From Axinella damicornis (lineage: Eukaryota > Porifera > Demospongiae > Axinellida > Axinellidae): DNA of 64,000 nt. The notes below the pieces were generated by a model, which was not told the origin of the DNA, searched no databases, and was given only the letters and a program-made list of their open reading frames with translations. The position numbers and the translations under genes were made by a program. The stretch is taken from assembly GCA_963931865.1 (NCBI GenBank), contig OZ007507.1, forward strand, positions 682,001 through 746,000, written 5' to 3'. This document shows positions 15,700 to 31,672 of the stretch, in pieces; position 1 is the stretch's first letter; each line of letters starts with the position of its first letter.

Positions 15700-18537
15700 A
15701 TGCAGGCGCTTTCTGTGGATTTTGGTGAGACATGGGAGATGCGTTTCAGAAAGTACCGGCCCATCGTGGTGATCTTACTGGCCATCACACTTGCGGTTGT
15801 TGTGACGTACAGCGCAATAGAGATCGGGTCCTTTGACACGATCGCGAGTCAAACCACACTACCGTTGATGGTAACTGCTCCCGCAACTTCTCACGAGATG
15901 TTGGATAAACCAGAGCAACAGTTCCACGAGAGTGCCCTTACAGAGGTTAGGCAACTAGAAGGTGGGGAATGGAAGATTGTTTTCAGTCGCATTCGTCCCG
16001 AGTCCGTTGGAACTTTCCACTACCTCGACGTCAACCATGTGGCACGAGATACTGCAGCTGGCTTTGCTCTGCGCCCTGAGCAACTTGCCGGGCCCCAATC
16101 TCTTACAAGAATGGCTGATGCAGAACAAAGGGTTGAAAATCTCAAGGTTGATTATGATGAAGAACAAGGGGCTGATTATGATGAGGAGCAGAAAGCTGAT
16201 AACAGGCAAGGGAGAGAGGAATTGGAACTGGCGGCGAGTGATAAATCCGAGGCTAATGAGTTAAAAGTGGAATCCAGGCAGAAACTGGATCCACCGGTAC
16301 CATCACTAAACAAACATCAAGCAAAAATTCCGGAATTGACAACAGAAACCCCACAATTACAAGTGACTCCAACTGGAGTTATGCCTCAGAGCAACAGGCG
16401 AGCAATGAAACCTCGTGTTGACTGGCGAAAGCATCTTGAAAACTTGAAGTTTTCTCCACAAACGAGTACGAGAAGCAGTAGCACTCTGCCTCGGAGACAG
16501 CGGAGTAACCGTGATACCAACAGCCGTGATCAGGCTCAACTCCACAGGAGTCAGCAATATCACAGACCTGACTTCTCCATCAAGCCCTACTTTTCCTTCC
16601 CTCTCTTGCAGTACACCAACCCTGTGGCAACCATTCTGCAGTCAGAATGGGTGCACTCCCTCAAGGAATTCCTGGGCACCAGCTCCAAGCAGATCTCCAT
16701 TGTAACAGCAAACTGGGAGCATGAAGTTGTGCTGTTAAATTGGCTGATTTCCGCTTTCCATGTGGCCAGTCCTCCTGTGGACAATGTACTAGTGCTATCA
16801 CTCTCCAGAAAACTTTATGATCTTTTGAAAAGTAAAAATATCCCCGTTGTTTTCATAGACCCACCGACCATTATTGGGAGCTCTGCAACTCACATTATCA
16901 GAACTTTGTTTTCACAGGTGCATATCGTCCGTCTTAGCCTGTTCAGATTGCTCAACCACTGGGGTTACGATGTTGTTATGTACGACTCTGATGCTATCCC
17001 TCTGAAGAACCCACAGCCACTATTCGACAAGTATCCAGAGGCCAGTCTGATTGGGTCTGCTGGCAGGGGTCCTGAAAGCATTATGGCAGTATGGGGGAGG
17101 ACTATATGCACTGGAGTTCTCCTGCTGAGGAGCTCAAGCGTAATGGGTAAGGATTTCATCTGGCCTCATTCTCACCTCCGTGTTTATGGTCGCTTTTAGT
17201 ATAGCTACTATGGCAAGTGCAGCAAGCAGGAGGTGAGAATGCCGGGAATCATACCTTAATGTCACACCACAAGGCTAGCATGCAGGAAGGTAGGCCTATG
17301 GGAGGATGTGTCAGTTAGCACATTTCTATGTATGTTAAAAGAATAAGATGTACAATAGTGTGTGACTGTGTGGGTGGGGGAGGTTAGTTTAGTGTATGTT
17401 TCAACAGCTATGCTGCAGAGTTGCATGTCCACAACATGTGGGTTAATAATAAGATACACAAGAGGGTCAGAGGTCTTGAGACTTTACACTTACAAAGTGG
17501 TTATTGGTCCAACCAGAGGAGTATGGCATAACTTAAGTTAGGGCCAGGGCCAGTGCTCAATGCACATGTGTACCCATTATACTATGATATTGTACTTCCA
17601 ACATTTAGCCACTTCTTCTTAGACTCAACAAGGACACATAATTATACTGGGAGGCGTGTAACAGGCCATGGCATGTAGAGTGCAGCTGCTGTCAACAACA
17701 TTCCAGTGACAGTGCACCACAGTTGTACGTGTTGGCATAGCTGGCATTTTTGTAATGGTTCCTAGAATATATGGCCTCCACCTTGCGGGTTCTTCTTTGG
17801 GTTGTGCAGCTTGTGAGTGTTCAGCATCCGTGTTGTGATAAGAACTCAACAGCTGTGAGCATGTCAGCTGCTGTTTGTCGCACTGCATATAAATAATTAT
17901 ACCCTTTTACCCCACCCCTTTCTGTTGCTGTATTCTGCGTTGCTTGCATTTTCACTGATGAGAGCCACTGTAGTGTATACTGGCCAAAATGTCTGTTTCA
18001 AACTACCTACTTGAAATTATTTTCAGTTGGTGCAGCAGCTAACATACTGGGCAATAATTGTACCCATGCACAGAAGCTTATGAGCACAAAATAACTTGTT
18101 GGCATGAGCACCGAGGTTTCATTGTCTCCTGAATTTCCCCTGCAGAGCTCTATTGGGAGAAGATGTCTCAAGTGTCCAAGCATCCTTTCACTGACCAAGG
18201 TCTAGTGAACATAGCACTGAAATCCCTCGGAGTGATTTGGGATAAAACTCATCCTGTGAGGTTCTCAGATGATATGAAGGGAGAGTGCAATAATCATCTG
18301 AAGGCTGCCATTCTGACAGAAGAGGTCATTTGTCGGTACACTTGTAATGAGAGCAAGAGAGACCAGTACTATGTGTGGCACAAGCCCGCCATCAAACGTG
18401 AGAGGACAGTCGAGAAGAAGATGGAAAGAGCCCGAGATGGCCATGCATGGTTCCTCAGGAGAGACTGGCTCTCTCGGAATAATGAACACACTGGAAAAGA
18501 TTGGCTGAAACACATCAGCACTCTGGTAGAGACATAG
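15700..18537 (+). CDS. Type II membrane glycosyltransferase (nucleotide-diphospho-sugar transferase, GT77-like)
   Basis: Exons 15700-17146 and 18146-18537 join in frame to 612 aa. The first in-frame ATG is at 15700. A short cytosolic tail precedes one membrane helix (about residues 22-44, IVVILLAITLAVVVTYSAIE), fitting a Golgi enzyme. A Lys/Glu/Arg/Ser-rich stem runs to about residue 310 and includes the local repeat DYDEEQ. The catalytic domain has ISIVTANWEHEVVLLNWLIS, then a DxD motif in VVMYDSDAIPLKNPQPLFD (about residue 429-431), TGVLLLRSS, and DQGLVNIALKSLGVIW from exon 2. This order is typical of the Nucleotid_trans family (plant RGXT/RRA-type xylosyl and arabinosyl transferases, and animal homologues). 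Donor sugar and acceptor cannot be told from sequence. It sits 190 bases after the CCDC33-like gene on the same strand. Confidence 0.8.
17147..18145 (+). other. Intron of the glycosyltransferase gene (999 bases)
   Basis: Bounded by GG|GTAAGG and CTGCAG|AGCTC. No second gene, repeat array or RNA gene was recognised inside it. Confidence 0.7.
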
Positions 18538-18701
18538 CAGCTGTCAACCATCCCTTCGCCATTGATATCCAGATATTCCGTTGTATTTTTGTTTATTCAC
18601 CTCTATCACCGTTTTATTTGCAGTCCACGTAAATTACGTTTGCAGCCGTTTGAGGGTGGGGCTCGTTGCCACGCCCACAATAATAAATACCAGCTAGAAA
18701 A

Positions 18702-20963
18702 ATGGCAGCACCAGGGAGGAGGGCGCTGCACTTCGTGTTCAAGGTGGCGGACAGAACCAACACGGCCAAGTTCTACCGCGAGGTCCTCGGTATGAAGGTA
18801 TGTTAACGTACAGTGAGCGCGTGCACACGCATGGAGAGCATGATCACCAGAGCGGATAGCAAAGTGGAAAAAGGGTTGATAGAGCTATATCCGTTTGCTG
18901 TGTCTAGGTTCTGCGCCATGAGGAATTTGAAGAAGGATGCAAGGCTTCTTGCAACGGGTCAGTAATTGGTGTGGTCACGTTGTTGTGCATAACAGAGTAT
19001 GGATAGACAGACACTCAACAGAGAGAGCAATCTTCCTCTTCACCAACACTCAGGCCTTACGATGGGAAGTGGAGCAAGTCCATGGTGGGGTATGGGCCAG
19101 AGGTTGGACACTTTGTGGTCGAGCTCACCTACAACTATGGCATCAAGCAGTACGAGAAGGGAAATGACTTCCAGGTTAGCCATGAACAGATATAAAATGC
19201 AAACCCGCCCTGTAGCTGGAATTTAAGGTCCTGACAATCGGTCCAGGTAGACCATTGTTACCTCCTGGGCACCTAAAGATTTTTTTAGCACCCGAGAAAG
19301 TTTCTCCCAGCAGTGAATGGGTGACTGCTGAGGATTGTGCATTTGCTTATACATGACTCCTATATGTACAACATTTTTCAGTGTAATCTTCGTTGGTCTG
19401 CTATTCTCAAATTTTGGTCTGCTGGGCCAATGATCTGTTTCCAGCTAGATCTCAATCCCTTTCCTGCAAGCGTGTCTCATGGAATTCCTGTTATCACACC
19501 CCCAGCACATGACTATTCACTCAAAAGCAGCTGTTGAGGGTGTCAAGAAGCATGGCTGGCCAAGTACACAGGTGCTCCTCCCACCTCCTCCTGTTCTCCC
19601 CTCGCCACCCTTCCTCCCCTCCCCTCCCCCTCCCCCTTCCTCCTCCAACTCCCCCGTGGTCTCTCACTGCAGGCTGCTGATGGATCCCTAGCTGTTGAGG
19701 CACCAGGTGGCTTCATGTTTCATCTTTATGAGAAGGACTCTGCAAGAATCGGCGAGTGGGCACTGGGCATGCATACTTTGAGATTCGGTGTTACATTTTT
19801 AATCTTTGAGGTTGCATGTTCTCTTAATTCATATAGACCCAGTGTATTCAGTCACTCTGAGCGTGTCTAACTTGGTGAAGTCACTTGGTATGACCTCATG
19901 CTGACATCATTGCTATTTGTATGGTTTACATTGTAAGTTCTGTAACATAGCTGAAGTCCCACATTTCTCCCAGAGTACTGGCATGGTCTACTAGGAATGA
20001 ATGTGGTGTCTCGGAATGACAACACGGCCACTCTTTGCTACCATGCTGACCAGGTATTGTCTAGCCTCGTTCCCAGGCCGGCCTGGGAACAAGGCTAAGT
20101 ATTGTCCCACCTGCATCGGTAATCATGGCTAATGTAGCCTCTCTTGTTTATGTATAGGCCAAGTTAGAGCTTGTGCAGATTGCAAAACCAGTGGATCGTG
20201 CTGAGGCATTTGGGAGGATCGCTTTCTCCTGCCCTCACACTGAGGTACGTGTATTTGATCTTTTGAACTTAATGAGGTCTCTAAAATCCAATATACACCT
20301 CATCAAAAATTTGTATTTCATACAGAAAGATATAACCTATAGTCTAAGCTGGTTATTGCACTCAAGTTTCGCCCTCGGTGATTATAGGTAGCATCCCTCA
20401 GGTCTCTAAAACAGCTAAGAGACCTGCTTGAGTGCAATAACCTGTAATGCTCTCCTCCCTCAAGCTGCCGTCCATTGAACAAGCAGTGAAGGAGGCAGGG
20501 CAGACAATCCTCACTCCCCTTGTCAGCCTGGACACCCCTGGGAAGGCCACCGTTGAAGTGGTTATTCTTGCCGACCCGGTACGTCCCACACTGACACTTT
20601 TTCTTTTTTATGACTCTTCCAATAATGAAATTAGGTTTGTCCCATCCACTGTATATACTGCGATTATACTTTGGAGATCCCTCTCCCCCCTCCCCCGTTG
20701 TTGCGTGCAGGATGGTCATGAGATCTGCTTTGTTGGGGATGAGGCATTCCAGGAACTCTCCAAGATGGACCCCAGTGCTGATGAACTCATAACAAAGGTC
20801 AGTGTGTATGTACTGTAGCTAGAGTTGCTGGGAGGGAGGTGGTTAGTTTTGCTGGTGGCAAGTCGTGTGACTGTCACATGTTCTTGATTCTCCACTGCAG
20901 GCAATTGCAGAAGACAAGAGCGATGAGTGGTTTGCTAAGAAGGGATCATCAACAAGTCACTGA
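18702..20963 (+). CDS. GLOD4: Glyoxalase domain-containing protein 4 (GLOD4)
   Basis: GLOD4 is a two-domain member of the VOC/glyoxalase superfamily with mitochondrial or cytosolic location and no well-established substrate. Eleven exons: 18702-18797, 18908-18957, 19054-19174, 19506-19571, 19673-19751, 19837-19887, 19974-20053, 20158-20244, 20465-20578, 20711-20797, 20901-20963; total 297 aa, close to human. The match is strong: [113 protein letters not shown] and [10 protein letters not shown]. The intron after 19751 starts with GC (CG|GCGAGT) and the joined frame (ARI, then DPVYS) requires it, so it is a GC-AG intron. One TAGCCTC palindrome lies in intron 7. Confidence 0.96.
20062..20097. 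repeat. TAGCCTC-family palindrome in GLOD4 intron 7
   Basis: A 36-base, almost loop-free palindrome: TAGCCTCGTTCCCAGGCC followed by GGCCTGGGAACAAGGCTA. One mismatch (AAGG for GAGG). Confidence 0.9.
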
Positions 20964-21088
20964 AATCATGTACTTCCATTGCTGTACCTGTGTCATACAT
21001 TTGGAGGACACCACCGTTAGTAAATTTGGACCCCCTTGGGGAAAATGGAGATCCTTTCCAAGTGATAAAGTATGCAGTAGTCAACAAT

Positions 21089-21144
21089 ATTCATGACGTC
21101 ACGTGGGGGAGGGGCTGGCTATATTATATCACCAGCGTAAAAAG
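21089..21144 (+). promoter_or_regulatory. CP1 core promoter with overlapping CRE and E-box
   Basis: TGACGTCA at 21094-21101 overlaps CACGTG (TGACGTCACGTG), followed by GGGGGAGGGGCTGG and a TATATTATATC stretch about 45 bases before the start codon. The same block recurs before CP2. Confidence 0.7.
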
Positions 21145-24100
21145 ATGACGACGACAGCGCTGACCTTGCTGCTGGCGGCTTTGCTCGGCCTCTCCGGAGC
21201 GGATTACACGAGGACTGTGTCCTACGAGGGAGAAGTAGTGGTAAGATGGTGAGTTCTGCTCTACGATCTGCATGCTGCTGCTGATTTTCTGTTGAATTGA
21301 AGTGTAAGTTACTTCGCGTAATGGAGAACCAACTATAGCTACCCTTTGCTCGCACAGCGCTGGTGGCGACAAGGCGAGACTGAGGCCACTGTTGGAGCAC
21401 AATGACACGGATGTGTGGGGAGGTGGTCCAGATCACGTAGACATCCGCATGCACGAGGCACTCTACCAAACTGAAATCCAGCACCGGTTCCCAGAGTGTT
21501 CTCTTCAGGTTAAGGATGTGGAGGCCTTTGTGAGGGAGTGGGAGAAGACTATGCAGCCTAAAGTTGGCGCCACCTGGTTTGAAGAATACGTGAGTGATGT
21601 CTGGCTGCACAATGGCCTAGGCCCGGGGGGAAGGCTTGGTGAAGTACAAGTGTATTGTTCTGGACCTTATAGCTGTGCTCTATCTTGCCATCTAACTGCA
21701 AAGTAAAATGTGTGCACACACTCTAATCCGCAATGAAATCAACGGTTTTTATTGATGGATTAGAATGCTGTGACTATTATGATCTGCATTTTTGATATTG
21801 AAGCAACCTGAATACTACAGTAGCACCAGCCCATCTGTTACGTGCCATGGTTCCTGTGTAGGCTATAGACTAGACCATATGCATAGCAGATGCTACTGAC
21901 ATTATAATCACTGTCATATGACTGCAGTGTGAATACTATTAATTATGGTCATGCCTTGCATGCCACATGTATTATACTACTATGTAGTATCAGCATATTA
22001 TCATTGTTATTCTTACAGCATGAGTACGAAGACATTGTGAACTGGTACAGCGAACTATCCATGAACAATCCTGACCTTGTGAAGTTTGTCCCTTCCATCG
22101 GGAAGTCGGTGGAGGGGCGAGACATGCCCGCTGTGCACATCACTGCAAGCACCAGTGCAGACACCATGAAAATATACTTCCAGTGTCAAATTCATGCGAG
22201 TGAGTTTATACATGGTCATTGGGTTCAACTAGAACATAACCTCATGTGACCATCACATGACTATCTTAATTGTCTCCTTCCACTTTCACATTCGTTCACA
22301 GACAATTTTGTGTCTGTTTCCCACGTCACACTGCATGGATCAATGGCAATGAAACAACTCTGTGCAGATGTTGTGACTGCATGGTGTTCATTTGTGTGAA
22401 TTAGCATGCATCACTCACGTCTGTTTCATGCAGGAGAATGGATCTCTGGAGCCACTTGCAACTACATTGCTAGCTACCTCGTAGAGAACTACGACAAGAA
22501 TGAGCAGGTGCAGTGTTAGATACAAGACCTGGTGCGCACATTAGCTTTAAGTGAATTATTTCCTCGCAGGTCACCAATTTGCTGAAAGAGATTGAGTTTA
22601 TCTTTGTACCCTTTGTGAACCCAGATGGCTACTCGGTAAGCCAACCGCTTGAGTGGTGCACATCAGGTTCTCAAGTAGCAGTGTTGGAAGCGGGGTGGGG
22701 GGGGGGGGGGGGGGGGGGGGCTCACTGATATAAATGCATATGTTTTATGGATCAATATAATTATATAGGAAATAGTGGTCGCAAGTGTATAAAGTACTTC
22801 TAAGACCACGTCTCAAATTTTCTGTTTCACTGAGTTCCTCTAGTTCTAGGCTCTGTAGTTGTATCTTTTATCGCGATTCATCCAAGCCCTGTCCAGCTTT
22901 GCCTTAAATGCGTTCAGTGTTGGTGCTTGTACCACTTCTTTCGGAAGAGAATTCCACATGCCCACAATTCGAACAGAGAAGGCCCTGGTTCCTACATCTA
23001 TGCAACAGTGATATTATATCCTCAGCAACAATTATAAGTGAGGATGCTGTCATCATTGTTGCTGGTATTGTTGTTGACATTGTTGTTTACACAAGTGTTG
23101 ACAATGTTGTTGTCTTACAGTACACATGGGCCGGTAGCAGGCTGTGGAGGAAGAACCGCAGGAAGGGAACATTGTGTGACGGTGTTGACCTGAACAGAAA
23201 CTACAACAGCATGTGGGGTGGGGTGAGTCACTCGGCTGCATCTACATGTTCAGTAATGACCTCTGCTCCTAAGTAATATCTCCCTTAGTCTCCCGTAGTT
23301 TCCAGTAATCTCCAGTATTCTCCAGTAGTAGTCTCCCTTAGTCTCTCGTAATCTCCAGTAATCTCCAGTAATCTCCAGTAATCTCCAGTAGTAGTCTCCC
23401 TTAGTCTCTCGTAATCTCTAGTAATCTCCAGTAATCTCCAGTAATCTCCAGTAATCTCCAGTAATCTCCAGTAATCTCCAGTAATCTCCAGTAATCTCCA
23501 GTATTCTCCAGTAGTAGTCTCCCTTAGTCTCTCGTAATCTCCAGTAATCTCCATGTAATCTCTTTATAAGGGTGGCAGCTCTGGTAATGAATGCAGTGAG
23601 ACGTACCGCGGAGACAAAGTGGAGTCTGAACCAGAGACACAAAACACAGTGAACTACTTCAAGTGAGTGATGACTTTGTACTATGTGTAACGTCGAGCAG
23701 TTCAGCCTGCCACACCCACCTTGTCCTCTGCCACAACCACCTTGTACGTCTTCTCCTGCCACACCCACCTTGTCCTCCCTTGCCACACCCACAGGCAGAA
23801 TGGTCCCATCATTGGAGCAATCGACTGGCATTCCTACAGCCAGCTGATCCTGAGGCCATGGGGTTAGATGTTTGCATGAGGTTCCTGTCTTGTATCCACT
23901 GCAGTGTATGTGTGTGCGGAGGAAGATAAGCAGGTCTGGTGTTAGCCTCATTCCCAGGCCGCCCACACAGCCTGGGAACGAGGTTAGTCACCATGCATGA
24001 GCCTGTTCTTCAACTGCGCATCCTTCAATGTAGTAGAGTACAATAATACATGGAAGCGGATGGAACAGGGAACAGTTGAGTGCATTCATCATGGGAATGA

Positions 24101-24181
24101 CATTGGGTGGACGCGAGGCCCCTGGAGGTGGATGGGGGGTGGGGCCCATAGTCAGTGCAGCAGGTCCTGGATTAGCTCATG

Positions 24182-24215
<34 letters not shown>

Positions 24216-27116
24216 ATGTCGAACCAACATCGTTCACGTGATGCTTTCAACACATCCCTGCTCTTTTTGCAACACTTCTTCCGTGTATTATTGTCAATAC
24301 AAACCAATTCAATATCACTACCCACAGGAGACAGGAGGACAGATCCCCCCTATGAAGCACAATTGAAAGAGATTGGTGATGAAATGTCCGTCAAAATTCA
24401 AGCTGTAAGCCAGATGCATTTATATGTGGGCCGGGATCATGTGCATATCATGTGCATATCATGGGCATATACTATGAATTGTACGTATGATTTTATGAAC
24501 CTTGTAGGTCCACGGCAAGAAGTACACCTCTCAGAAGGCAATTGATCTCTATCTTACCACAGGGGCAGCCTCAGACTGGTACCTCAATTAGCTCATACTA
24601 TATACATGCACACCACACACACACACACACCACACCACCCACCACACCACACACACCACACCACACCACACCACACACACCACACCACACACACCCCACC
24701 ACACCACACCACACCACACCACACACACACACCACACCACACACACACACCCCACCACACCACACCACACACACACCACACCACACCACACCACACCACA
24801 CCACACCACATACCACACAGTCATGTATACACACTAAAAGCACACACACACACATACTGCAGAAATGCATATATAAAAGATTAATTGTCTTGGGTGGTCT
24901 GTTTCACTAGGTTCTATACTGCGGATGCAGCCGAGATGAACAAGGGACTCAGAGCAGCTGGCTACACCATTGAACTGAGAGACACCGGGCTGTACGGCTT
25001 TATCCTGCCACCAGACCAGGTACCTGTATTAAAAATACCACACCAGTGATTGGCACCGGTCATGGCGCATAGCTTTGTTGGAGGTGTAGAAGGCTAGCCT
25101 CATTCCCAGGCCTCCACGCTCAGCTTTTGAAGCTGGGGCGTGGTGGCCCGGGAACGAGGCTAGTAGAAGACCTGCATGGNNNNNNNNNNNNNNNNNNNNN
25201 NNNNNNNNNNNNNNNNNNNNNNNNNNNNNNNNNNNNNNNNNNNNNNNNNNNNNNNNNNNNNNNNNNNNNNNNNNNNNNNNNNNNNNNNNNNNNNNNNNNN
25301 NNNNNNNNNNNNNNNNNNNNNNNNNNNNNNNNNNNNNNNNNNNNNNNNNNNNNNNNNNNNNNNNNNNNNNNNNNNNNNNGCTTTCAACACATCCTTGCTT
25401 TTTTTGCAACACTTCTTCTTCCGTGTATTATTGTCAATACAAACCAATTCAATATCACTACCCACAGGAGACAGGAGGACAGATCCCCCCTATGAAGCAC
25501 AATTGAAAGAGATTGGTGATGAAATGTCCGTCAAAATTCAAGCTGTAAGCCATCTGCATATATTTTATTTGTGGAATCATGTGCATATCATGTGCATATC
25601 ATGTGCATATACTATGAATTGTACGTATGATTTTATGAACCTTGTAGGTCCACGGCAAGAAGTACACCTCTCAGAAGGCAATTGATCTCTATCTTACCAC
25701 AGGGGCAGCCTCAGACTGGTACCTCAATTAGCTCATACTACATACATGCACACACACACCACACCACACCACACCACACCACACCACACACACACCACAC
25801 CACACCACACCACACCACACCACACCACACACACACCACACCACACCACACACACACCACACCACACCACACCACACCACACCACACACACACCACACCA
25901 CACCACACCACACCACACCACACCACACACACACCACACCACACCACACCACACCACACACACACCACACCACACACACACACCACACCACACCACACCA
26001 CATACCACACAGTCATGTATACACACTAAAAGCACACACACACACACACACATACTGCAGAAATGCATATAAAAGATTAATTGTCTTGGGTGGTCTGTTT
26101 CACTAGGTTCTATACTGCGGATGCAGCCGAGATGAACAAGGGACTCAGAGCAGCTGGCTACACCATTGAACTGAGAGACACTGGGCTGTACGGCTTTATC
26201 CTGCCACCAGACCAGGTACCTGTATTAAAATACCACACCAGTGATTGGCACCGGTCATGGCGCATAGCCTTGTTGGAGGTGTAGAAGGCTAGCCTCATTC
26301 CCAGGCCTCCACGCTCAGCTTTTGTCACTAAAAGCTGGGCGTGGTGGCCCGGGAACGAGGCTAGTAGAAGACCTGCATGGGAACAAGGCTAGTGACAGCT
26401 GCAATATAGGTTTGCTGGATGGGTTAGGGGAGGGGCAGGCTTCCTAATAACAACAATACCTAATTGGGTCTGTGATTAACTGCCGATACTGCACCTGCAA
26501 GTGATCATAGCTACATGATTTCTGATGGAGTATCGCCAAGTGATTAGTCTCACATGTGACGACACGTAACAAGCTATGCAGTTGTGAAGCTTATAAGCCA
26601 ATGGCCTGTGACGATAAGCCAGAGAACAAGTTCATCTAGACCACTTAGGAATCCCAATTCTGTTTCTCCGTGTAATACAGATAATGTTTGAGCGCTCTGG
26701 GAGATGATGGCTAGTGCCTCATCACTATACTGTCATCCACGACACATTCTTATAATAATTGGTCACCTTGGTGATGGAGTATTTTTGTCTTCCCATTGAC
26801 CACCTTGCTTCAGTTAGCACATGACATCATGTACATGTGCATTAATTCCTAGGTACAAACTGCATGTGTGACTGCGAGCTCACAGCTCACAGTACGTGCC
26901 CTACCAGGATTGCCTTTGTCACTGCCTTTATACCGGATGAAAGATAAACAATTGACATCAATTGCATGTGGGATCGACTTGTATAATTGTGTGTGCACCC
27001 CACGATCATGAGTGGTGATCTCTTCTCTGCAGATCGTACCCACGGGGGAGGAGACGGTTGTAGCAGCTGTCTACTTTGCACAGGCACTCATGGAGAACCC
27101 AATTCCTTTCCCTTAA
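21145..27116 (+). CDS. CP1: secreted M14A-type zinc carboxypeptidase (gene contains an assembly gap)
   Basis: A pancreatic-type metallocarboxypeptidase that removes C-terminal residues, made as a secreted proenzyme. Exons: 21145-21248, 21358-21589, 22019-22199, 22434-22507, 22570-22635, 23121-23222, 23571-23662, 23795-23862, 24328-24404, 24508-24578, 24911-25019, 27033-27116; total 419 aa. Signal peptide residues 1-19, activation propeptide to about residue 112, then the catalytic domain. Zinc ligands are in QIHAREW (His, Glu; intron between them) and DWHSYSQ (His). Substrate-binding Arg is in RLWRKNRR and Asn-Arg in VDLNRNY; the Tyr248 equivalent is in DLYLTTG and the catalytic Glu in TIELRDTGLYGF. 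The residue-255 position reads Ser (GAASDW), so the S1' pocket is neither the Ile of CPA nor the Asp of CPB. A second copy of exons 9-11 lies at 25468-25544, 25648-25718 and 26107-26215 after the gap and was left out of the model. Confidence 0.9.
22697..22720. repeat. Poly-G run (24 bases), CP1 intron 5
   Basis: An uninterrupted G homopolymer next to the LINE remnant in intron 5. CP2 has only a short GGGGGG at the matching place. Confidence 0.85.
22846..22992 (-). pseudogene. LINE (non-LTR retrotransposon) reverse-transcriptase C-terminal remnant
   Basis: On the minus strand the frame reads GTRAFSVRIVGMWNSLPKEV and continues VQAPTLNAFKAKLDRAW to a stop. This is the stereotyped end of CR1/RTE/Jockey-like reverse transcriptases, where WNSLP followed by a 'fK..LD' motif recurs. 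Only about 48 residues remain, inside CP1 intron 5 and opposite to the host gene. No upstream RT domain is present. Confidence 0.8.
23285..23560. repeat. 10-base tandem repeat (GTAATCTCCA)n before CP1 exon 7
   Basis: About 27 imperfect 10-base units (GTAATCTCCA, GTAGTCTCCC, GTAATCTCTA) fill the intron up to the exon 7 acceptor at 23570. CP2 has only about five units at the same place (29479-29525), so the array expanded or contracted after duplication. Confidence 0.9.
23943..23986. repeat. TAGCCTC-family palindrome in CP1 intron 8
   Basis: Arms TAGCCTCATTCCCAGGC and GCCTGGGAACGAGGTTA around a short loop. Confidence 0.85.
24184..24215. repeat. Poly-C run (32 bases), CP1 intron 8
   Basis: A homopolymer of 32 C. 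The second contig copy (after the gap) begins at a sequence homologous to 24241, just beyond this run, suggesting that the tract helped break the assembly. Confidence 0.85.
25095..25162. repeat. TAGCCTC-family palindrome, CP1 intron 11 (pre-gap copy)
   Basis: Arms TAGCCTCATTCCCAGGCC and GGCCCGGGAACGAGGCTA with a structured loop (CCACGCTCAGC, GCTGGGGCGTGG). It is present again at 26290-26363 in the post-gap copy with a longer loop. Confidence 0.85.
25180..25379. other. Assembly gap of exactly 200 N
   Basis: A run of exactly 200 N, a round number typical of a fixed-size gap placed by a scaffolding program rather than a measured distance. It interrupts intron 11 of CP1. Confidence 0.98.
26290..26363. 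repeat. TAGCCTC-family palindrome, CP1 intron 11 (post-gap copy)
   Basis: The same element as at 25095, with a slightly longer loop (TTTTGTCACTAAAAGC). A further half-site GGGAACAAGGCTAG follows near 26380. Confidence 0.85.
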
Positions 27117-27365
27117 AATTGACAGCTAAGATAAATGCTTGAGCCTGCTATATATATGGAATTGAACCAGTGTTGTTGTAAGGTAATCTGTAATAATTAT
27201 TTGTAATCTATACGTTTTTAGACTAATGGTGATTGGACATTTAAAACTCAACGTAATTGATCTATTGCAATTAGATGTCAAATTACAGGCAATTATCAGA
27301 TGGTGATTTCACAGTAAATTGGGACCCCTACGCAGCGAAGTGTCCTGTATGTATAATGTCTAAGT

Positions 27366-27417
27366 ATTCATGACGTCACGTGGGGGAGGGGCTGGATATA
27401 TCACGCTAGCGCAAAAG
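27366..27417 (+). promoter_or_regulatory. CP2 core promoter, duplicate of the CP1 promoter
   Basis: TGACGTCA at 27371-27378 overlapping CACGTG, then GGGGGAGGGGCTGG and ATATATC, just as before CP1. The conserved block indicates that the promoter was duplicated with the gene. Confidence 0.7.

Positions 27418-31672
<4,255 letters not shown>

Larger units (their letters stand above)
24241..26380. repeat. Near-identical repeated block flanking the scaffold gap (24241-25179 and 25380-26380)
   Basis: The segment after the gap repeats the segment before it almost base for base, including CP1 exons 9, 10 and 11, the CA/CACAC microsatellite (24610-24810 and 25750-26001) and a TAGCCTC palindrome. Differences are mostly repeat-length changes and small indels. 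The pre-gap copy ends at CCTGCATGG and the post-gap copy passes through the same point near 26380. Confidence 0.9.

Noticed and set aside
23285..23560. CRISPR-like array
   Set aside because: Contiguous 10-base tandem units with no spacers, in an animal intron.
24542..26072. Several open frames of His/Thr/Pro or Cys/Val/Trp repeats
   Set aside because: Direct translations of the CA/CACAC microsatellites in CP1 intron 10; no coding signal.
24241..26380. Mutually exclusive alternative exons in CP1
   Set aside because: The two sets of exons 9-11 are almost identical, flank a fixed-size gap and include identical intron sequence, so contig overlap is a better explanation.
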